Below are positions 16,057-25,994 of a DNA stretch of 32,689 bases, piece after piece. The stretch is from Deltaproteobacteria bacterium (GTDB lineage Bacteria; Desulfobacterota; Desulfomonilia; UBA1062): contig JAKPQL010000105.1 of the NCBI GenBank assembly GCA_029547045.1, positions 1 to 32,689 on the forward strand. The letters are read 5' to 3'. Position numbers and translations under genes: made by a program. Every line of letters starts with the position of its first letter. Within the stretch, counting starts at the first letter, position 1. The notes beneath the pieces are model-generated. The model worked only from the letters and a program-made list of their open reading frames with translations. It did no database searches and was not told the origin of the DNA.

Positions 16057-16884
16057 ATGAGCGGTGCGGACGGATATCTCATGGAAAACCCCGAGGAGGC
16101 CCTCAGGCTCGACGTGAAGACCGACCCTGAGGCAGTGGCTGCGCAGGCCCGCCTGTGCGGCATCGGCCCCGGCATGCGGGTCCTTGACGGCGGCTGCGGT
16201 TCGGGAAAGACCTCGGCCGTCCTGTCCGGGGTCGTCCGGCCGGGCGGGTCCGTGGTGGGCATCGATTTCGGCGAGGACCGCATCCGGTTCGCCCGGAAAA
16301 CCTACGGGGAAACGGCGGGGGTGGAGTTTGCGTGCAGGGACCTGAGGCACTCCCTGGAAGATCTCGGGGAGTTCGATGCGGTCTGGATGCGCTTCGTCCT
16401 CGAGTATTACCGCCAGGGGGCCCTGGACATCGTGCGGAACACTGCGCTGGCGCTGAAGCCGCAGGGCCGCATGTGCCTGCTCGACCTCGACTACAACTGC
16501 CTGAGCCACTACCCCCTGGGACCCGGGATGGAGGCGGTCCTGCACAGGCTGGTGGAAACCATGGCGCTGAAATACAACTTCGACCCGTACGCGGGCCGCA
16601 GGCTCTACGCATACCTGTACGGCCTCGGGTTCAGGGACATCCGCGTGGACCTCGTCCCCCATCACCTCATCTACGGCGAACTCAGGCCCAGCGATGACTT
16701 TAACTGGATCAAGAAGATCGAGATGGCTTCCCGCAGGGCGCCAGAGCTGTTCCACGAATACCCGGGCGGGTACGAGGGGTACTTCAGGGACTTCAACGCC
16801 TTCTTCCATGACCCGGGCCGTTTCACCTATACCCCGCTCATCGTCTGCACCGGACTGAGGCCCGCGTCTCTTGCTGCCGGTTAA
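16057..16884 (+). CDS. Class I SAM-dependent methyltransferase
   Basis: 275 residues. Motif I is VLDGGCGSG (42-50), the acidic ribose-binding residue is Asp70 in VVGIDFG, and FDAVWMRFVLEYY and LALKPQGRMCLLDLDYN give motifs II and III. The general UbiE/Methyltransf_11-type layout is clear, but the substrate is not. An AGGGAGG-type ribosome site lies directly upstream. It follows the GGQ protein by 33 bases. A role in modifying a translation component would fit the neighbour, but nothing in the sequence proves it. Confidence 0.8.
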   Translation: MSGADGYLMENPEEALRLDVKTDPEAVAAQARLCGIGPGMRVLDGGCGSGKTSAVLSGVVRPGGSVVGIDFGEDRIRFARKTYGETAGVEFACRDLRHSLEDLGEFDAVWMRFVLEYYRQGALDIVRNTALALKPQGRMCLLDLDYNCLSHYPLGPGMEAVLHRLVETMALKYNFDPYAGRRLYAYLYGLGFRDIRVDLVPHHLIYGELRPSDDFNWIKKIEMASRRAPELFHEYPGGYEGYFRDFNAFFHDPGRFTYTPLIVCTGLRPASLAAG

Positions 16885-16899
16885 GCATTCCCCTCCCAA

Positions 16900-16948
16900 A
16901 AGACGATAAGTACCCCAGGAAAGGGGTGGACGTTTTTCCTCTCGTCTT
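16900..16948 (+). promoter_or_regulatory. Structured leader or terminator between the methyltransferase and hybrid kinase genes
   Basis: Two alternative foldings compete. In one, ACCCC (16912-16916) pairs with GGGGT (16923-16927), with TTTTT six bases after it, like a weak terminator. In the other, AAGACGA (16900-16906) plus AGGAAA (16917-16922) pair with TTTCCT (16935-16940) and TCGTCTT (16942-16948). It may simply terminate the upstream transcript. Confidence 0.3.
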
Positions 16949-17004
16949 CCCGTACAGGTTTACCCGGATCGGAGAAGAACCACCCAGAGCAGGGCATTGG
17001 CGCC

Positions 17005-19908
17005 ATGGGAGACAGGGCCGGTACTACCAGTGGGCTGTACAACATCAGACTCGTGAAGAACTACGTCGAGTACCTGAAGAGACACTATCCCCATGTGGAT
17101 ATCGACGAGATACTGGACTATGCCGGTCTGACCAGATTCCAGCTCGACGACCCGGGGTACTGGTGCACCCAGGAGCAGACGGACCTCTTCCATCGGATCA
17201 TCGACGAGAAGACCGGCAACCACGACATCTCCCGGGAGGTGGGACGGTTTGCGGCCATTTCGGCCACCTATGGGACCTTCCGGCAGTACGTCTTCGGGTT
17301 CATACGCCTCTCCACGGCCTACTCCATGGTGCAGAAGATCAGCAATCACCTGAGCCGGGGGATGAAGTTCCGGATCACGTCCCTGGAACCCGGCAGGCTG
17401 GAAGCAGTTTCCACCCCAACCAGCGGCACCGAGGAGAAGCCCTACCAGTGCGAGAACCGCATCGGCCTCCTGGAGGCCCTGGCAAAGCCCTACACCGGGG
17501 AGTATGCCAGGGTGGAGCACCCGGAGTGCTACCACCGGGGAGGCAGCTGCTGCAGGTACACGGTCACCTGGTACGAGCCCCCCTACCTGAGGGCCAGGCA
17601 GTATCGGAACCTCGTAGGCATCGCCTGCCTGCTTTTGCTCCTGGCCATGCCGGCCATGTTCGGGTTCAGCGTGTATACGCTGCTCATGCTCATGGCGTCC
17701 GTCGCCCTGGTTTCGGCAATGAGCACACTTGCCGCCCTCCATGAGAAACGGGCGATCTCTGAGCGGCTGGAACACCAGGGAGAGGCCGCGGAACTCCTCA
17801 TGGAGGAGTCCAACAGGCGATACAACGAGGCGCTGCTCGTCCACGAGATGGGCAAGGCAGTTTCCAGGATCATCGATATCGACGTGCTTCTCGACACGGT
17901 CATGATTCTGCTCGAGAAACACCTGGACTTCCAGCACGGCATGGTCATGCTGGCCAACCCCGACCGCACGAGGCTCGTGTTCCGGGCCAGCTTCGGCTAT
18001 TCCCCGGAGCAGGCCAGGGCACTCTCCGCCGTCGAGCTCCACCTGGACAGGCCCGAGTCCAGGGGCGCATTCGTCGTGGCCTTCAGGAAGCAGATCCCGT
18101 ACCTGGTGAACAGCATCGACGAGATCAGGGACGATCTCTCGGAGCGGACGAACACCCTGGTGGAACTCCTGGGCGCCTCGTCCTTCATCTGCGTGCCCAT
18201 CGTGTACGAGAGCGAGTCCATGGGTGTGCTCTGTGTGGACAACGACGCCACCAAGCCCCCACCCAAGCAGAGCGATCTGAATCTCCTCATGGGCATCGCC
18301 CCCCAGATCGCCATCAGCATCAACAACGCCCGGACCTTCGAGCAGATGCAGGCGAGCGAGGAAAAGTACCGGGTGCTCGTGGAGAACTCCAACAGCATCA
18401 TCCTGAGGATAAACACCCAGGGGATCATCACCTTTGCCAATCGGTTCGCCAGGGAGTTCTACGGCTATTCGGAAGAGGAGATGCTCGGGAAGAACATCCT
18501 GGGATTCCTCGTTCCGGAAAAGGACGTGCAGGGAAGGGCACTGTTCCCGGTGATACGGGAGTTCCTCCTGAACCCTGAGGCGTATGTCAGCAGGGAGAAC
18601 GAGAACATCACCAGGACCGGCGAGCGGGTCTGGGTGAGCTGGAGCAACAAGGCCATCTATGACAGGGACGCGAACCTCACTGAGATCCTGTGCGTGGGCA
18701 ACGACATCACGGCCCGGAAGAAGGCCGAGTATGAGAAGCGACAGCTGGAGAACCAGCTCATCCGCGCCCAGAAGATGGAGGCCATCGGTTCCCTGGCAGG
18801 CGGCGTGGCCCATGACCTGAACAACATCCTGAGCGGCATCACCAGCTATCCCGAGCTGCTGCTCCTGGAGCTGCCGGAAGACTCCTCCATGAGAAAGGCG
18901 ATCCTGACCATCAAGAGGTCCGGGGAAAAGGCCGCCGCCATGGTCCAGGACCTCCTCACCCTGGCGCGCAGGGGCGTGAGCATATCCAATCCCGTGGACC
19001 TCAACGCCATCGTGCGGGAATACTTCGACAGCCCCGAGTTCGAGAAGCTGAAACACTACCACCCCGCCGTCACCACCGAGATCGCCCTCGAAGAGGACCT
19101 GAAATACGTGCTCGGGTCCGAGGTGCACCTGGGAAAGACCCTTATGAACCTGGTGTCCAATGCCGCCGAGGCCATGCCCGCGGGCGGCACCATCTTCGTG
19201 CGGACCGAGAACAGGTACCTGGAAAAGCCCCTGAACGGATACGACACGGTGGCGCCGGGCGAATATGCGGTCCTCTCCGTCGCGGACACGGGCATCGGCA
19301 TCCCGCAGGACGACCTGAAGAGGATCTTCGAGCCGTTCTTCTCCAAGAAGATCATGGGCAGGAGCGGGACCGGACTGGGCATGACAGTGGTGTGGTCCAC
19401 GGTGAAGGATCACAATGGGTACATCAACGTGCAGAGCGAGGAGGGGGCGGGTACCAGGTTCGACCTGTATCTGCCCGTCACCCGGTACGTCATCAAGGAG
19501 AAGGCACTGCAGGAGTCCATCCAGGACTATGCCGGCACCGAGCACATTCTCGTGGTGGACGACGCCGAGGAGCAACGGGAGATCACCAGGGGCCTGCTCA
19601 GGCGGCTCGGCTACCGGGTGAGCACGGCACGGTCCGGGGAAGAGGCCCTGGATCACCTCCTGGTGCACGACGCGGACCTGGTGATCCTTGACATGATCAT
19701 GGACCCCGGGATGGACGGCCTGGAGACCTACGAGAAGATCCTTCAGATCAAGGGCCGCCAGCGGGCCATCATCGTGAGCGGTTTCTCGGAGACGGACCAC
19801 GTGCGCAGGGCCATGGACCTCGGCGTGGGTGCCTATCTCCGGAAGCCCTACTCCCTGACCGACCTGGCCCGGGCGGTGCGCTCCGAGCTCGACAAGGGCC
19901 GGGCCTGA
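17005..19908 (+). CDS. Hybrid sensor histidine kinase/response regulator with a V4R-like N-terminal sensor
   Basis: 967 residues. In order: an N-terminal cytoplasmic domain (about 1-190) ending in EHPECYHRGGSCCRYTVTW with His172, Cys175, His177, Cys182 and Cys183; two hydrophobic helices (about 199-240); a coiled coil; a GAF domain (about 285-445); a PAS domain (about 449-575); HisKA with phosphoacceptor His603 in GGVAHDLNNILSG; an HATPase with N, G1 and G2 boxes (NLVSNAAEAM, ADTGIGIP, GTGLGM); and a receiver domain with Asp896. The N-terminal end resembles V4R-type small-molecule domains, whose last strands carry a C-x-G-x-x-C pattern; ligand unknown. No output-domain partner is adjacent, so phosphotransfer may go to a remote regulator. 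The start lacks a strong ribosome site. Confidence 0.92.
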   Translation: MGDRAGTTSGLYNIRLVKNYVEYLKRHYPHVDIDEILDYAGLTRFQLDDPGYWCTQEQTDLFHRIIDEKTGNHDISREVGRFAAISATYGTFRQYVFGFIRLSTAYSMVQKISNHLSRGMKFRITSLEPGRLEAVSTPTSGTEEKPYQCENRIGLLEALAKPYTGEYARVEHPECYHRGGSCCRYTVTWYEPPYLRARQYRNLVGIACLLLLLAMPAMFGFSVYTLLMLMASVALVSAMSTLAALHEKRAISERLEHQGEAAELLMEESNRRYNEALLVHEMGKAVSRIIDIDVLLDTVMILLEKHLDFQHGMVMLANPDRTRLVFRASFGYSPEQARALSAVELHLDRPESRGAFVVAFRKQIPYLVNSIDEIRDDLSERTNTLVELLGASSFICVPIVYESESMGVLCVDNDATKPPPKQSDLNLLMGIAPQIAISINNARTFEQMQASEEKYRVLVENSNSIILRINTQGIITFANRFAREFYGYSEEEMLGKNILGFLVPEKDVQGRALFPVIREFLLNPEAYVSRENENITRTGERVWVSWSNKAIYDRDANLTEILCVGNDITARKKAEYEKRQLENQLIRAQKMEAIGSLAGGVAHDLNNILSGITSYPELLLLELPEDSSMRKAILTIKRSGEKAAAMVQDLLTLARRGVSISNPVDLNAIVREYFDSPEFEKLKHYHPAVTTEIALEEDLKYVLGSEVHLGKTLMNLVSNAAEAMPAGGTIFVRTENRYLEKPLNGYDTVAPGEYAVLSVADTGIGIPQDDLKRIFEPFFSKKIMGRSGTGLGMTVVWSTVKDHNGYINVQSEEGAGTRFDLYLPVTRYVIKEKALQESIQDYAGTEHILVVDDAEEQREITRGLLRRLGYRVSTARSGEEALDHLLVHDADLVILDMIMDPGMDGLETYEKILQIKGRQRAIIVSGFSETDHVRRAMDLGVGAYLRKPYSLTDLARAVRSELDKGRA

Positions 19909-20022
19909 TCATTCCAAGCCGCTGCCGGGTCCACTATTTCCTTATCCTGGTCCTGGTTCTGTGGTATAGCCCCGGAAACCTCTCCTGCTGCAGGTGCGCA
20001 GGGACAAAGGCTGGGGCAAGGC

Positions 20023-20982
20023 ATGGACACCACGGCACGGTTCATTCTCTTTCAAACACTGATCGTTGTGCCCTTCATCGCCGGCGCGGCGGCCAAGAGA
20101 TCGTTCCGGTTCGACAACCTCCCCGTCTTCACGAAAGGTCTGGTAAGGATCAACCTCATCCTCATCGAACCGGTCATTGTCCTGTGGAGCACCTGGGGGC
20201 TCACCCTTGCCTTCGATCTCGTCTGGCTCCCCCTGTCGGGCCTGCTCCTGGTATGTACCGGCATGGCCTTCGGCGGTCTGTTCCGGCGGATGCTTTGCCT
20301 GTCGGAAAGGGGCGGCGCCACGTTCCTCGTCAGCTCGTCGCTCGCGAACCACGGATTCACCATGGGGGCCTTTCTCTGCTACCTCCTCCTGGGCGAGAGG
20401 GGGCTCGGGCTGTCGTTTCTCTTCCTTTCGTATTTCATGCCCTTTGTCTTCCTCGTTATCTTCCCTTACGCCAGAAGGGTCTCTACGGGAACCCCCTTCA
20501 GCATGACCATGGTGAGGGACTATTTCCTCAGCCTGCAGAACATGCCCTTGTTCGCAATGCTGGTGGCCCTTGCCCTCCTGGGAGCAGGCATGCGGCGGCC
20601 TGGAATAACTTTCCCGGTGGACCTGTTCATCATCGTGTCCATGGCCCTGTACTACTTCACCCTTGGTCTCAACTTCGCTGCACCGGTTTTCACCACCTCG
20701 CTCAGGCCGAACGCCGCCCTGGCGTGCGTGAAGTTCGTGCTGGTTCCCCTTGCGGCGATCCTCACCCTGCGGTACGTCACGCTCGATCCCCGGGTGGAGA
20801 TGGTGATCCTGGTGCAGTCCTTCATGCCCGCAGCCATCTACTCAGTGGTGGCCTCGGTTCTGTTCGACCTCGATGCGGAACTGGCGTCCACCATGTTCGT
20901 GTGGAACACCCTGCTGTTTCTCATGGGAGTCCTGCCGGCGCTCTTCTTCTTCCGGTCAACGCTTATGGTGCTGATCAGCTGA
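20023..20982 (+). CDS. Auxin-efflux-carrier (AEC) family permease
   Basis: 319 residues, almost all hydrophobic, with about ten predicted membrane segments in two halves. The segment SSSLANHGFTMGAFLCYLLLGERGLGL matches the AEC family's conserved 'SN.GF.G..L....G..G' region in the first half, and FMPAAIYSVVASVLFDLDAELASTMFVWNTLLF matches the second-half repeat. Relatives export organic anions such as malate or malonate; the substrate is not deducible. The gene ends 8 bases before the HAD hydrolase start, with AAAGG in the gap, so the two form an operon. No good promoter was found in the 114 bases after the hybrid kinase gene. Confidence 0.78.
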   Translation: MDTTARFILFQTLIVVPFIAGAAAKRSFRFDNLPVFTKGLVRINLILIEPVIVLWSTWGLTLAFDLVWLPLSGLLLVCTGMAFGGLFRRMLCLSERGGATFLVSSSLANHGFTMGAFLCYLLLGERGLGLSFLFLSYFMPFVFLVIFPYARRVSTGTPFSMTMVRDYFLSLQNMPLFAMLVALALLGAGMRRPGITFPVDLFIIVSMALYYFTLGLNFAAPVFTTSLRPNAALACVKFVLVPLAAILTLRYVTLDPRVEMVILVQSFMPAAIYSVVASVLFDLDAELASTMFVWNTLLFLMGVLPALFFFRSTLMVLIS

Positions 20983-20990
20983 AAGGAAAC

Positions 20991-21614
20991 ATGGACATGA
21001 AGCCAGATACGATCAATGTGGTACTTTTCGATTTCGGCGGCGTGCTCGCTGACGAAGGGTTCAGAAACGGCCTGTACCGGATCGCCCGGAGACACTCACA
21101 GGACCCTGAGGGGTTCTTCGAGACGGCGCGCGAACTGATACTGACCAGCGGGTACCTCACCGGCAATGCCACCGAGGCCGACTGGTGGAAACGGCTCAGG
21201 GCTGACACCGGTATCGCGGGGAGCGATGCCGAACTCAGAAAGACCATCCTGGACGGGTTCACCCTGCGGGACTGGATGCGAGATGTAGTGCTGGCGCTGC
21301 GTCATCACGGGGTGCGCACGGCCGTCTTGAGCGACCAGACCAACTGGCTCGATGAGCTCGACGCGAAGACTCCGTTCTCCGGGTGGTTCGAGGAGGTGTT
21401 CAACAGCTTTCACCTGGGCAAGTCCAAGCACGATCCGAGCCTGTTCGTCGACGTGACCTCCCGCTTGGGGGTGAAGCCGGGACAGGCACTGTTCATCGAC
21501 GACACCCTAGCTCACGTGGAGAGGGCCCGGGCCACAGGGCTGCATGCCATCTGGTACCGCGACCGGGAGGGATTCCTGGCCGAATTGCGCGCCTTCTTCC
21601 CCGACCTGGTATGA
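20991..21614 (+). CDS. HAD-superfamily hydrolase
   Basis: 207 residues. Motif I is VVLFDFGGVLADEG: the nucleophile Asp is present but the +2 position is Gly, not Asp, as in the DFGGVL subgroup of HAD enzymes (YihX/haloacid-type). Motif II is TAVLSDQTN, motif III LGKSKHDPSLF (Lys), motif IV LFIDDTLAHVERARATGLHAIWY. The cap is of the small helical C1 type. Probably a phosphatase, but the unusual motif I leaves dehalogenase-like or other activity open. The start at 20991 follows AAAGGAAAC. Its TGA abuts the rmlA stop on the other strand. Confidence 0.82.
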   Translation: MDMKPDTINVVLFDFGGVLADEGFRNGLYRIARRHSQDPEGFFETARELILTSGYLTGNATEADWWKRLRADTGIAGSDAELRKTILDGFTLRDWMRDVVLALRHHGVRTAVLSDQTNWLDELDAKTPFSGWFEEVFNSFHLGKSKHDPSLFVDVTSRLGVKPGQALFIDDTLAHVERARATGLHAIWYRDREGFLAELRAFFPDLV

Positions 21615-22511
21615 TCACGATCCGGGCTTGACGGCTGCCCACACCTCGTACTTCAGGAAGTCCATGAGGTATTTCCCGTAGGAGTTGTTCATGAGCGGCC
21701 GCGCCAGGCTCTCCACCTGCTGCTCGTCGATGAATCCCATGCGGTAGGCCACCTCCTCGATGCAGGCGATCTTCAGGCCCTGGCGCTTCTCGATGTTGGA
21801 CACGAACTCGCTCGCCTCCATGAGGGATTCGTGGGTCCCGGTGTCGAGCCAGGCAAATCCCCTGCCCAGCAGCTTGACCCTGAGGGCCCCCCGGTTCAGG
21901 TACACCCTGTTCACGTCCGTGATCTCCAGCTCGCCGCGCTTCGAGGGGGTGAGGTTCTCCGCCACGCTCACCACTGAGCTGTCGTAGAAGTACAGCCCGG
22001 GAACCGCGTAGTGCGACTTCGGCTGGGCAGGCTTCTCCACGATGTCCAGAACCCGGTGCTCGTGGTCGAACTCCACCACGCCGTAGCGCTCCGGGTCGTG
22101 CACCCAGTATCCGAAGATGCAGGCCCCGGACTCCACGCGGGAGGCCTCCTGGAGGATGGACTTGAACCCCTGGCCGTAGAAGATGTTGTCGCCCAGGACG
22201 AGGCACACGGAGTCGCCTGAGATGAACTCCTTGCCGATGACGAAGGCCTGCGCGATCCCCTTGGGCTCGGGCTGGACGCGGTACGAGAAGGAGACTCCCC
22301 ACTGGGACCCGTCTCCCAGGAGGTCTTCGAACCGGGGAAGATCGGTGGGGGTCGAGATGACGAGGATCTCGCGGATGCCTGCCAGCATGAGGACGGACAG
22401 CGGGTAATAGATCATGGGCTTGTCGTAGATGGGCAGCAGCTGCTTGCTCACCGCCTTGGTGATGGGGTAGAGTCGTGTTCCGTACCCCCCGGCAAGGATG
22501 ATACCCTTCAT
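21615..22511 (-). CDS. rmlA: Glucose-1-phosphate thymidylyltransferase
   Basis: 298 residues. Makes dTDP-glucose from dTTP and glucose-1-phosphate, the first step towards dTDP-rhamnose and other dTDP-sugars for surface polysaccharide. The signature [39 protein letters not shown] (given here as landmarks [15 protein letters not shown] and YDKPMIYYP) is complete, with [12 protein letters not shown] and the helical C-terminus typical of RmlA. I use the ATG at 22511, behind GGAAGGGGGG, rather than the TTG-type start at 22529. No rmlB, C or D is adjacent, so the rest of the pathway must lie elsewhere. It has its own sigma-70 promoter. Confidence 0.95.
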   Translation of the reverse strand: MKGIILAGGYGTRLYPITKAVSKQLLPIYDKPMIYYPLSVLMLAGIREILVISTPTDLPRFEDLLGDGSQWGVSFSYRVQPEPKGIAQAFVIGKEFISGDSVCLVLGDNIFYGQGFKSILQEASRVESGACIFGYWVHDPERYGVVEFDHEHRVLDIVEKPAQPKSHYAVPGLYFYDSSVVSVAENLTPSKRGELEITDVNRVYLNRGALRVKLLGRGFAWLDTGTHESLMEASEFVSNIEKRQGLKIACIEEVAYRMGFIDEQQVESLARPLMNNSYGKYLMDFLKYEVWAAVKPGS

Positions 22512-22546
22512 GAACAACCCCCCTTCCACACAGAGAAATTTCCAGC

Positions 22547-22575
22547 AGTATAACAGCAGAGCGGCCCGGATTCAA
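22547..22575 (-). promoter_or_regulatory. Sigma-70 type promoter for rmlA
   Basis: On the minus strand TTGAAT (22570-22575), a 17-base spacer and TATACT (22547-22552, five of six consensus bases). Transcription would begin near 22540, about 30 bases before the rmlA ATG. Confidence 0.7.
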
Positions 22576-22596
22576 TTGCCGTGAGGGATTCCGGCA

Positions 22597-23958
<1,362 letters not shown>

Positions 23959-23961
23959 GGG

Positions 23962-25743
23962 TCACGCTCCTTTCGCCGGGACGCCCACGACGACCCTCGT
24001 GCCCTGTCCCTGCGTGCTTTCCACCTTGATGTAGCCGCCGTGGGCCTCCATGATCTTGTGCGTAATGGCAAGGCCGAGGCCGGTGCCGGACTGCTTGGTG
24101 GTGAAATACGGGTCGAAGACGTGGTCGAGGTCCTGCGGCGCTATCCCGTGGCCGGTGTCCGAGACGCTGAGCATGATATGCGAGTTCTTGTCGTCCGGTT
24201 TCAGCGATACGGTGAGCCTGCCCCCGTTGTCCATGGCCTCCAGGGCGTTGAGAAAGAGGTTCAGGAGGACCTGCGAGATCTTGTCCCGGTCCATGTAGCA
24301 CAGGAACGGTTCGCCGCCGAGGCCGGAACGGTCGATCTCCACGTGCCGCTCCTGAGCCTGGTTCTCCACCATGGCAAGGGAACCGTTCACGACCTCGAGC
24401 AGCGATGCGGTCTGTCTCCTGAGGTCCATGGGCCGGGCGAACTCCAGCAGCTGGGTGATCACCCGGTTGAGGCGCTCCACCTCTCCCACCATGATGCCCG
24501 CGATGCGCTGATCCTCCGGGATATCCCGGTAGCGCTCCTTGAAATAGGTCGCAAAGCCCTTGATGGAGCTCAGGGGGTTCCTGATCTCGTGGGCGACTCC
24601 TGCCGCCAGGCTCCCGATGGATGCGAGCCGTTCCTTGCGCTCCATCTCCCTCTTGAGATGTTCGATCTCCGTGATGTCCCTCAGCAGCACGATGTGGCCG
24701 AGGAAGGTGTTCTCGTCGTCCCTGAGGATGCTGGCGCTCGTCTCGAAGGTCATGGTCCTGTCCTGGACCGGGATGCGCACCTCGCGCACAGCCATGTCGT
24801 CGGGCCTTCGGATCTCCCCGACGAGTGAAGTGATCTCGGGCGGCAGCACCTCGCGGGACTCCCTGCCCGAGATCTGGTGAGCCGAGACGTGGAGCAGGCG
24901 CTCGGTGACGTCGTTCAGCGCGAGGACGGTGCCCTTCTCGCCGATCACGATGAGGCCGATGGGCATGTGCTCCACCAGGGTGTCCGACAGCGCCTTGACC
25001 CTGGACAGGGAGGCACGGGCCGAGAGGTAGTTCTGGGCGATGACGATGGCCACGATCCCGAGCAGGCCGTACATGAGCAGGCTTACGGTGAGGATGATCT
25101 TCTGCTTGATGCTCTCGCGGATGATCTGCTCCACGGGTTCCATGTCGAGGCCAAGGTAGATGGTCTGCACCGGGGGGCGTTCCATCTGGGGGATCATGTG
25201 GGGGGAGAACCAGTCCATGTGCGGCCGCCGGGACCTCTGCAGGAAGATGCCGCCCCGGGAGGGGTAGAACCTCCGGTATACCTCGAAGACCTTGACGCCG
25301 TTGTCCATGCGGACCACCTTGCCGTGCACTCTCCTCCCGCCGGGTTCGGGGGGCGTGCTGCTCAGGTACTTCTTTCCGATGTTCATGGGCTGGTTGTGGG
25401 CCATGATGGTGCCGTCATGGTCAGTGATCATGATGTACACGATGTCCGGGAGTTCGGCCGTCTCCATTATGAGCCGCTGGACGCGCGCCCCGCTCCAGTC
25501 CGCTCCCATCATGCCCGTCCTGGTGCCCGCCTCGAAGGAACGGATCAGTGCCGCCCCCTTTTCGGTGAGCATGATGTACATGTTCTTCCTCTGGGTCCTT
25601 ATGCTCTCCATGGTGGTGAAGATGATGATGGGGACCATCACCACGAGCGATCCCATGATCACCCAGGGCGAGATCCTGATCCATGCCTTGCGGGGTTCTC
25701 TCCTCTTCATGCCATATCCCGGGGAGGGCTTTTCAACTCTCAT
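23962..25743 (-). CDS. zraS: Sensor histidine kinase (ZraS/AtoS-like)
   Basis: 593 residues. Membrane helix 1 at about 24-44, a periplasmic sensor of about 170 residues, helix 2 at about 216-237, PAS (about 255-365), HisKA with His385 in GVAHEIRNPLSSIKG, and HATPase (NLFLNALEAM, SDTGHGIA, GTGLGLAI). The periplasmic part contains a Met/His-rich stretch (PHMDWFSPHMIPQM, 174-187), unusual beside the rest of the domain and possibly metal-binding. It forms an operon with the response regulator. The start at 25743 follows GGAG at 8 bases. E. coli ZraS senses zinc and envelope stress; the actual signal here is unknown. Confidence 0.88.
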   Translation of the reverse strand: MRVEKPSPGYGMKRREPRKAWIRISPWVIMGSLVVMVPIIIFTTMESIRTQRKNMYIMLTEKGAALIRSFEAGTRTGMMGADWSGARVQRLIMETAELPDIVYIMITDHDGTIMAHNQPMNIGKKYLSSTPPEPGGRRVHGKVVRMDNGVKVFEVYRRFYPSRGGIFLQRSRRPHMDWFSPHMIPQMERPPVQTIYLGLDMEPVEQIIRESIKQKIILTVSLLMYGLLGIVAIVIAQNYLSARASLSRVKALSDTLVEHMPIGLIVIGEKGTVLALNDVTERLLHVSAHQISGRESREVLPPEITSLVGEIRRPDDMAVREVRIPVQDRTMTFETSASILRDDENTFLGHIVLLRDITEIEHLKREMERKERLASIGSLAAGVAHEIRNPLSSIKGFATYFKERYRDIPEDQRIAGIMVGEVERLNRVITQLLEFARPMDLRRQTASLLEVVNGSLAMVENQAQERHVEIDRSGLGGEPFLCYMDRDKISQVLLNLFLNALEAMDNGGRLTVSLKPDDKNSHIMLSVSDTGHGIAPQDLDHVFDPYFTTKQSGTGLGLAITHKIMEAHGGYIKVESTQGQGTRVVVGVPAKGA

Positions 25744-25807
25744 GCCATGTGCTCCGGACGTGCGCTCATCACGGTCTTGCCGTATGTCAGGTTCTGCAAT
25801 TGTTCAG

Positions 25808-25851
25808 ATTATATACACCTGTATAGGGTGATTGTATACAATCTATACACC
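25808..25851. promoter_or_regulatory. Palindromic enhancer-like sites between zraS and zraP
   Basis: Two perfect palindromes: TATACACCTGTATA (25812-25825) and GATTGTATACAATC (25830-25843). The octamer TATACACC occurs at 25812 and again at 25844, 32 bases apart, about three helix turns. They lie about 130 to 160 bases upstream of the predicted zraP start, the usual distance for NtrC-type enhancers. A minus-strand TATAAT (25808-25813) overlaps the first palindrome and may be the kinase operon -10. Confidence 0.6.
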
Positions 25852-25946
25852 CCGGTGGAACATGCGGGCTGTATGCTCGAGGTGAATCAGGGTGAAAAGG
25901 AGATAAACCAAATGATAATAGATGCATAAACGATTTCCCGAGGAAA

Positions 25947-25962
25947 TGGCACGGCGGTTGCT
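25947..25962 (+). promoter_or_regulatory. Sigma-54 (-24/-12) promoter for the ZraP-like gene
   Basis: TGGCACGGCGGTTGCT fits the sigma-54 consensus TGGCACG-N4-TTGCT without mismatch, with GG at -24 and GC at -12 correctly spaced. Transcription would start near 25973, giving a 22-base leader that contains AAGGAGG (25982-25988) before the ATG at 25995. Confidence 0.85.
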
Positions 25963-25994
25963 CAAGAGGGGGAGACAGCACAAGGAGGCACGAT

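Noticed and set aside
16960-19800. A 946-codon open frame on the minus strand
   Set aside because: Antisense shadow of the hybrid histidine kinase, whose domains are unmistakable; the composition is again typical of GC-driven antisense frames.
25873-25929. A small ORF (MLEVNQGEKEINQMIIDA) with AAGGAG-like sites upstream of the ZraP-like gene
   Set aside because: It lies upstream of the sigma-54 promoter, so it would not be on that transcript, and it overlaps the regulatory spacer. There is no sign of conservation that I can test.
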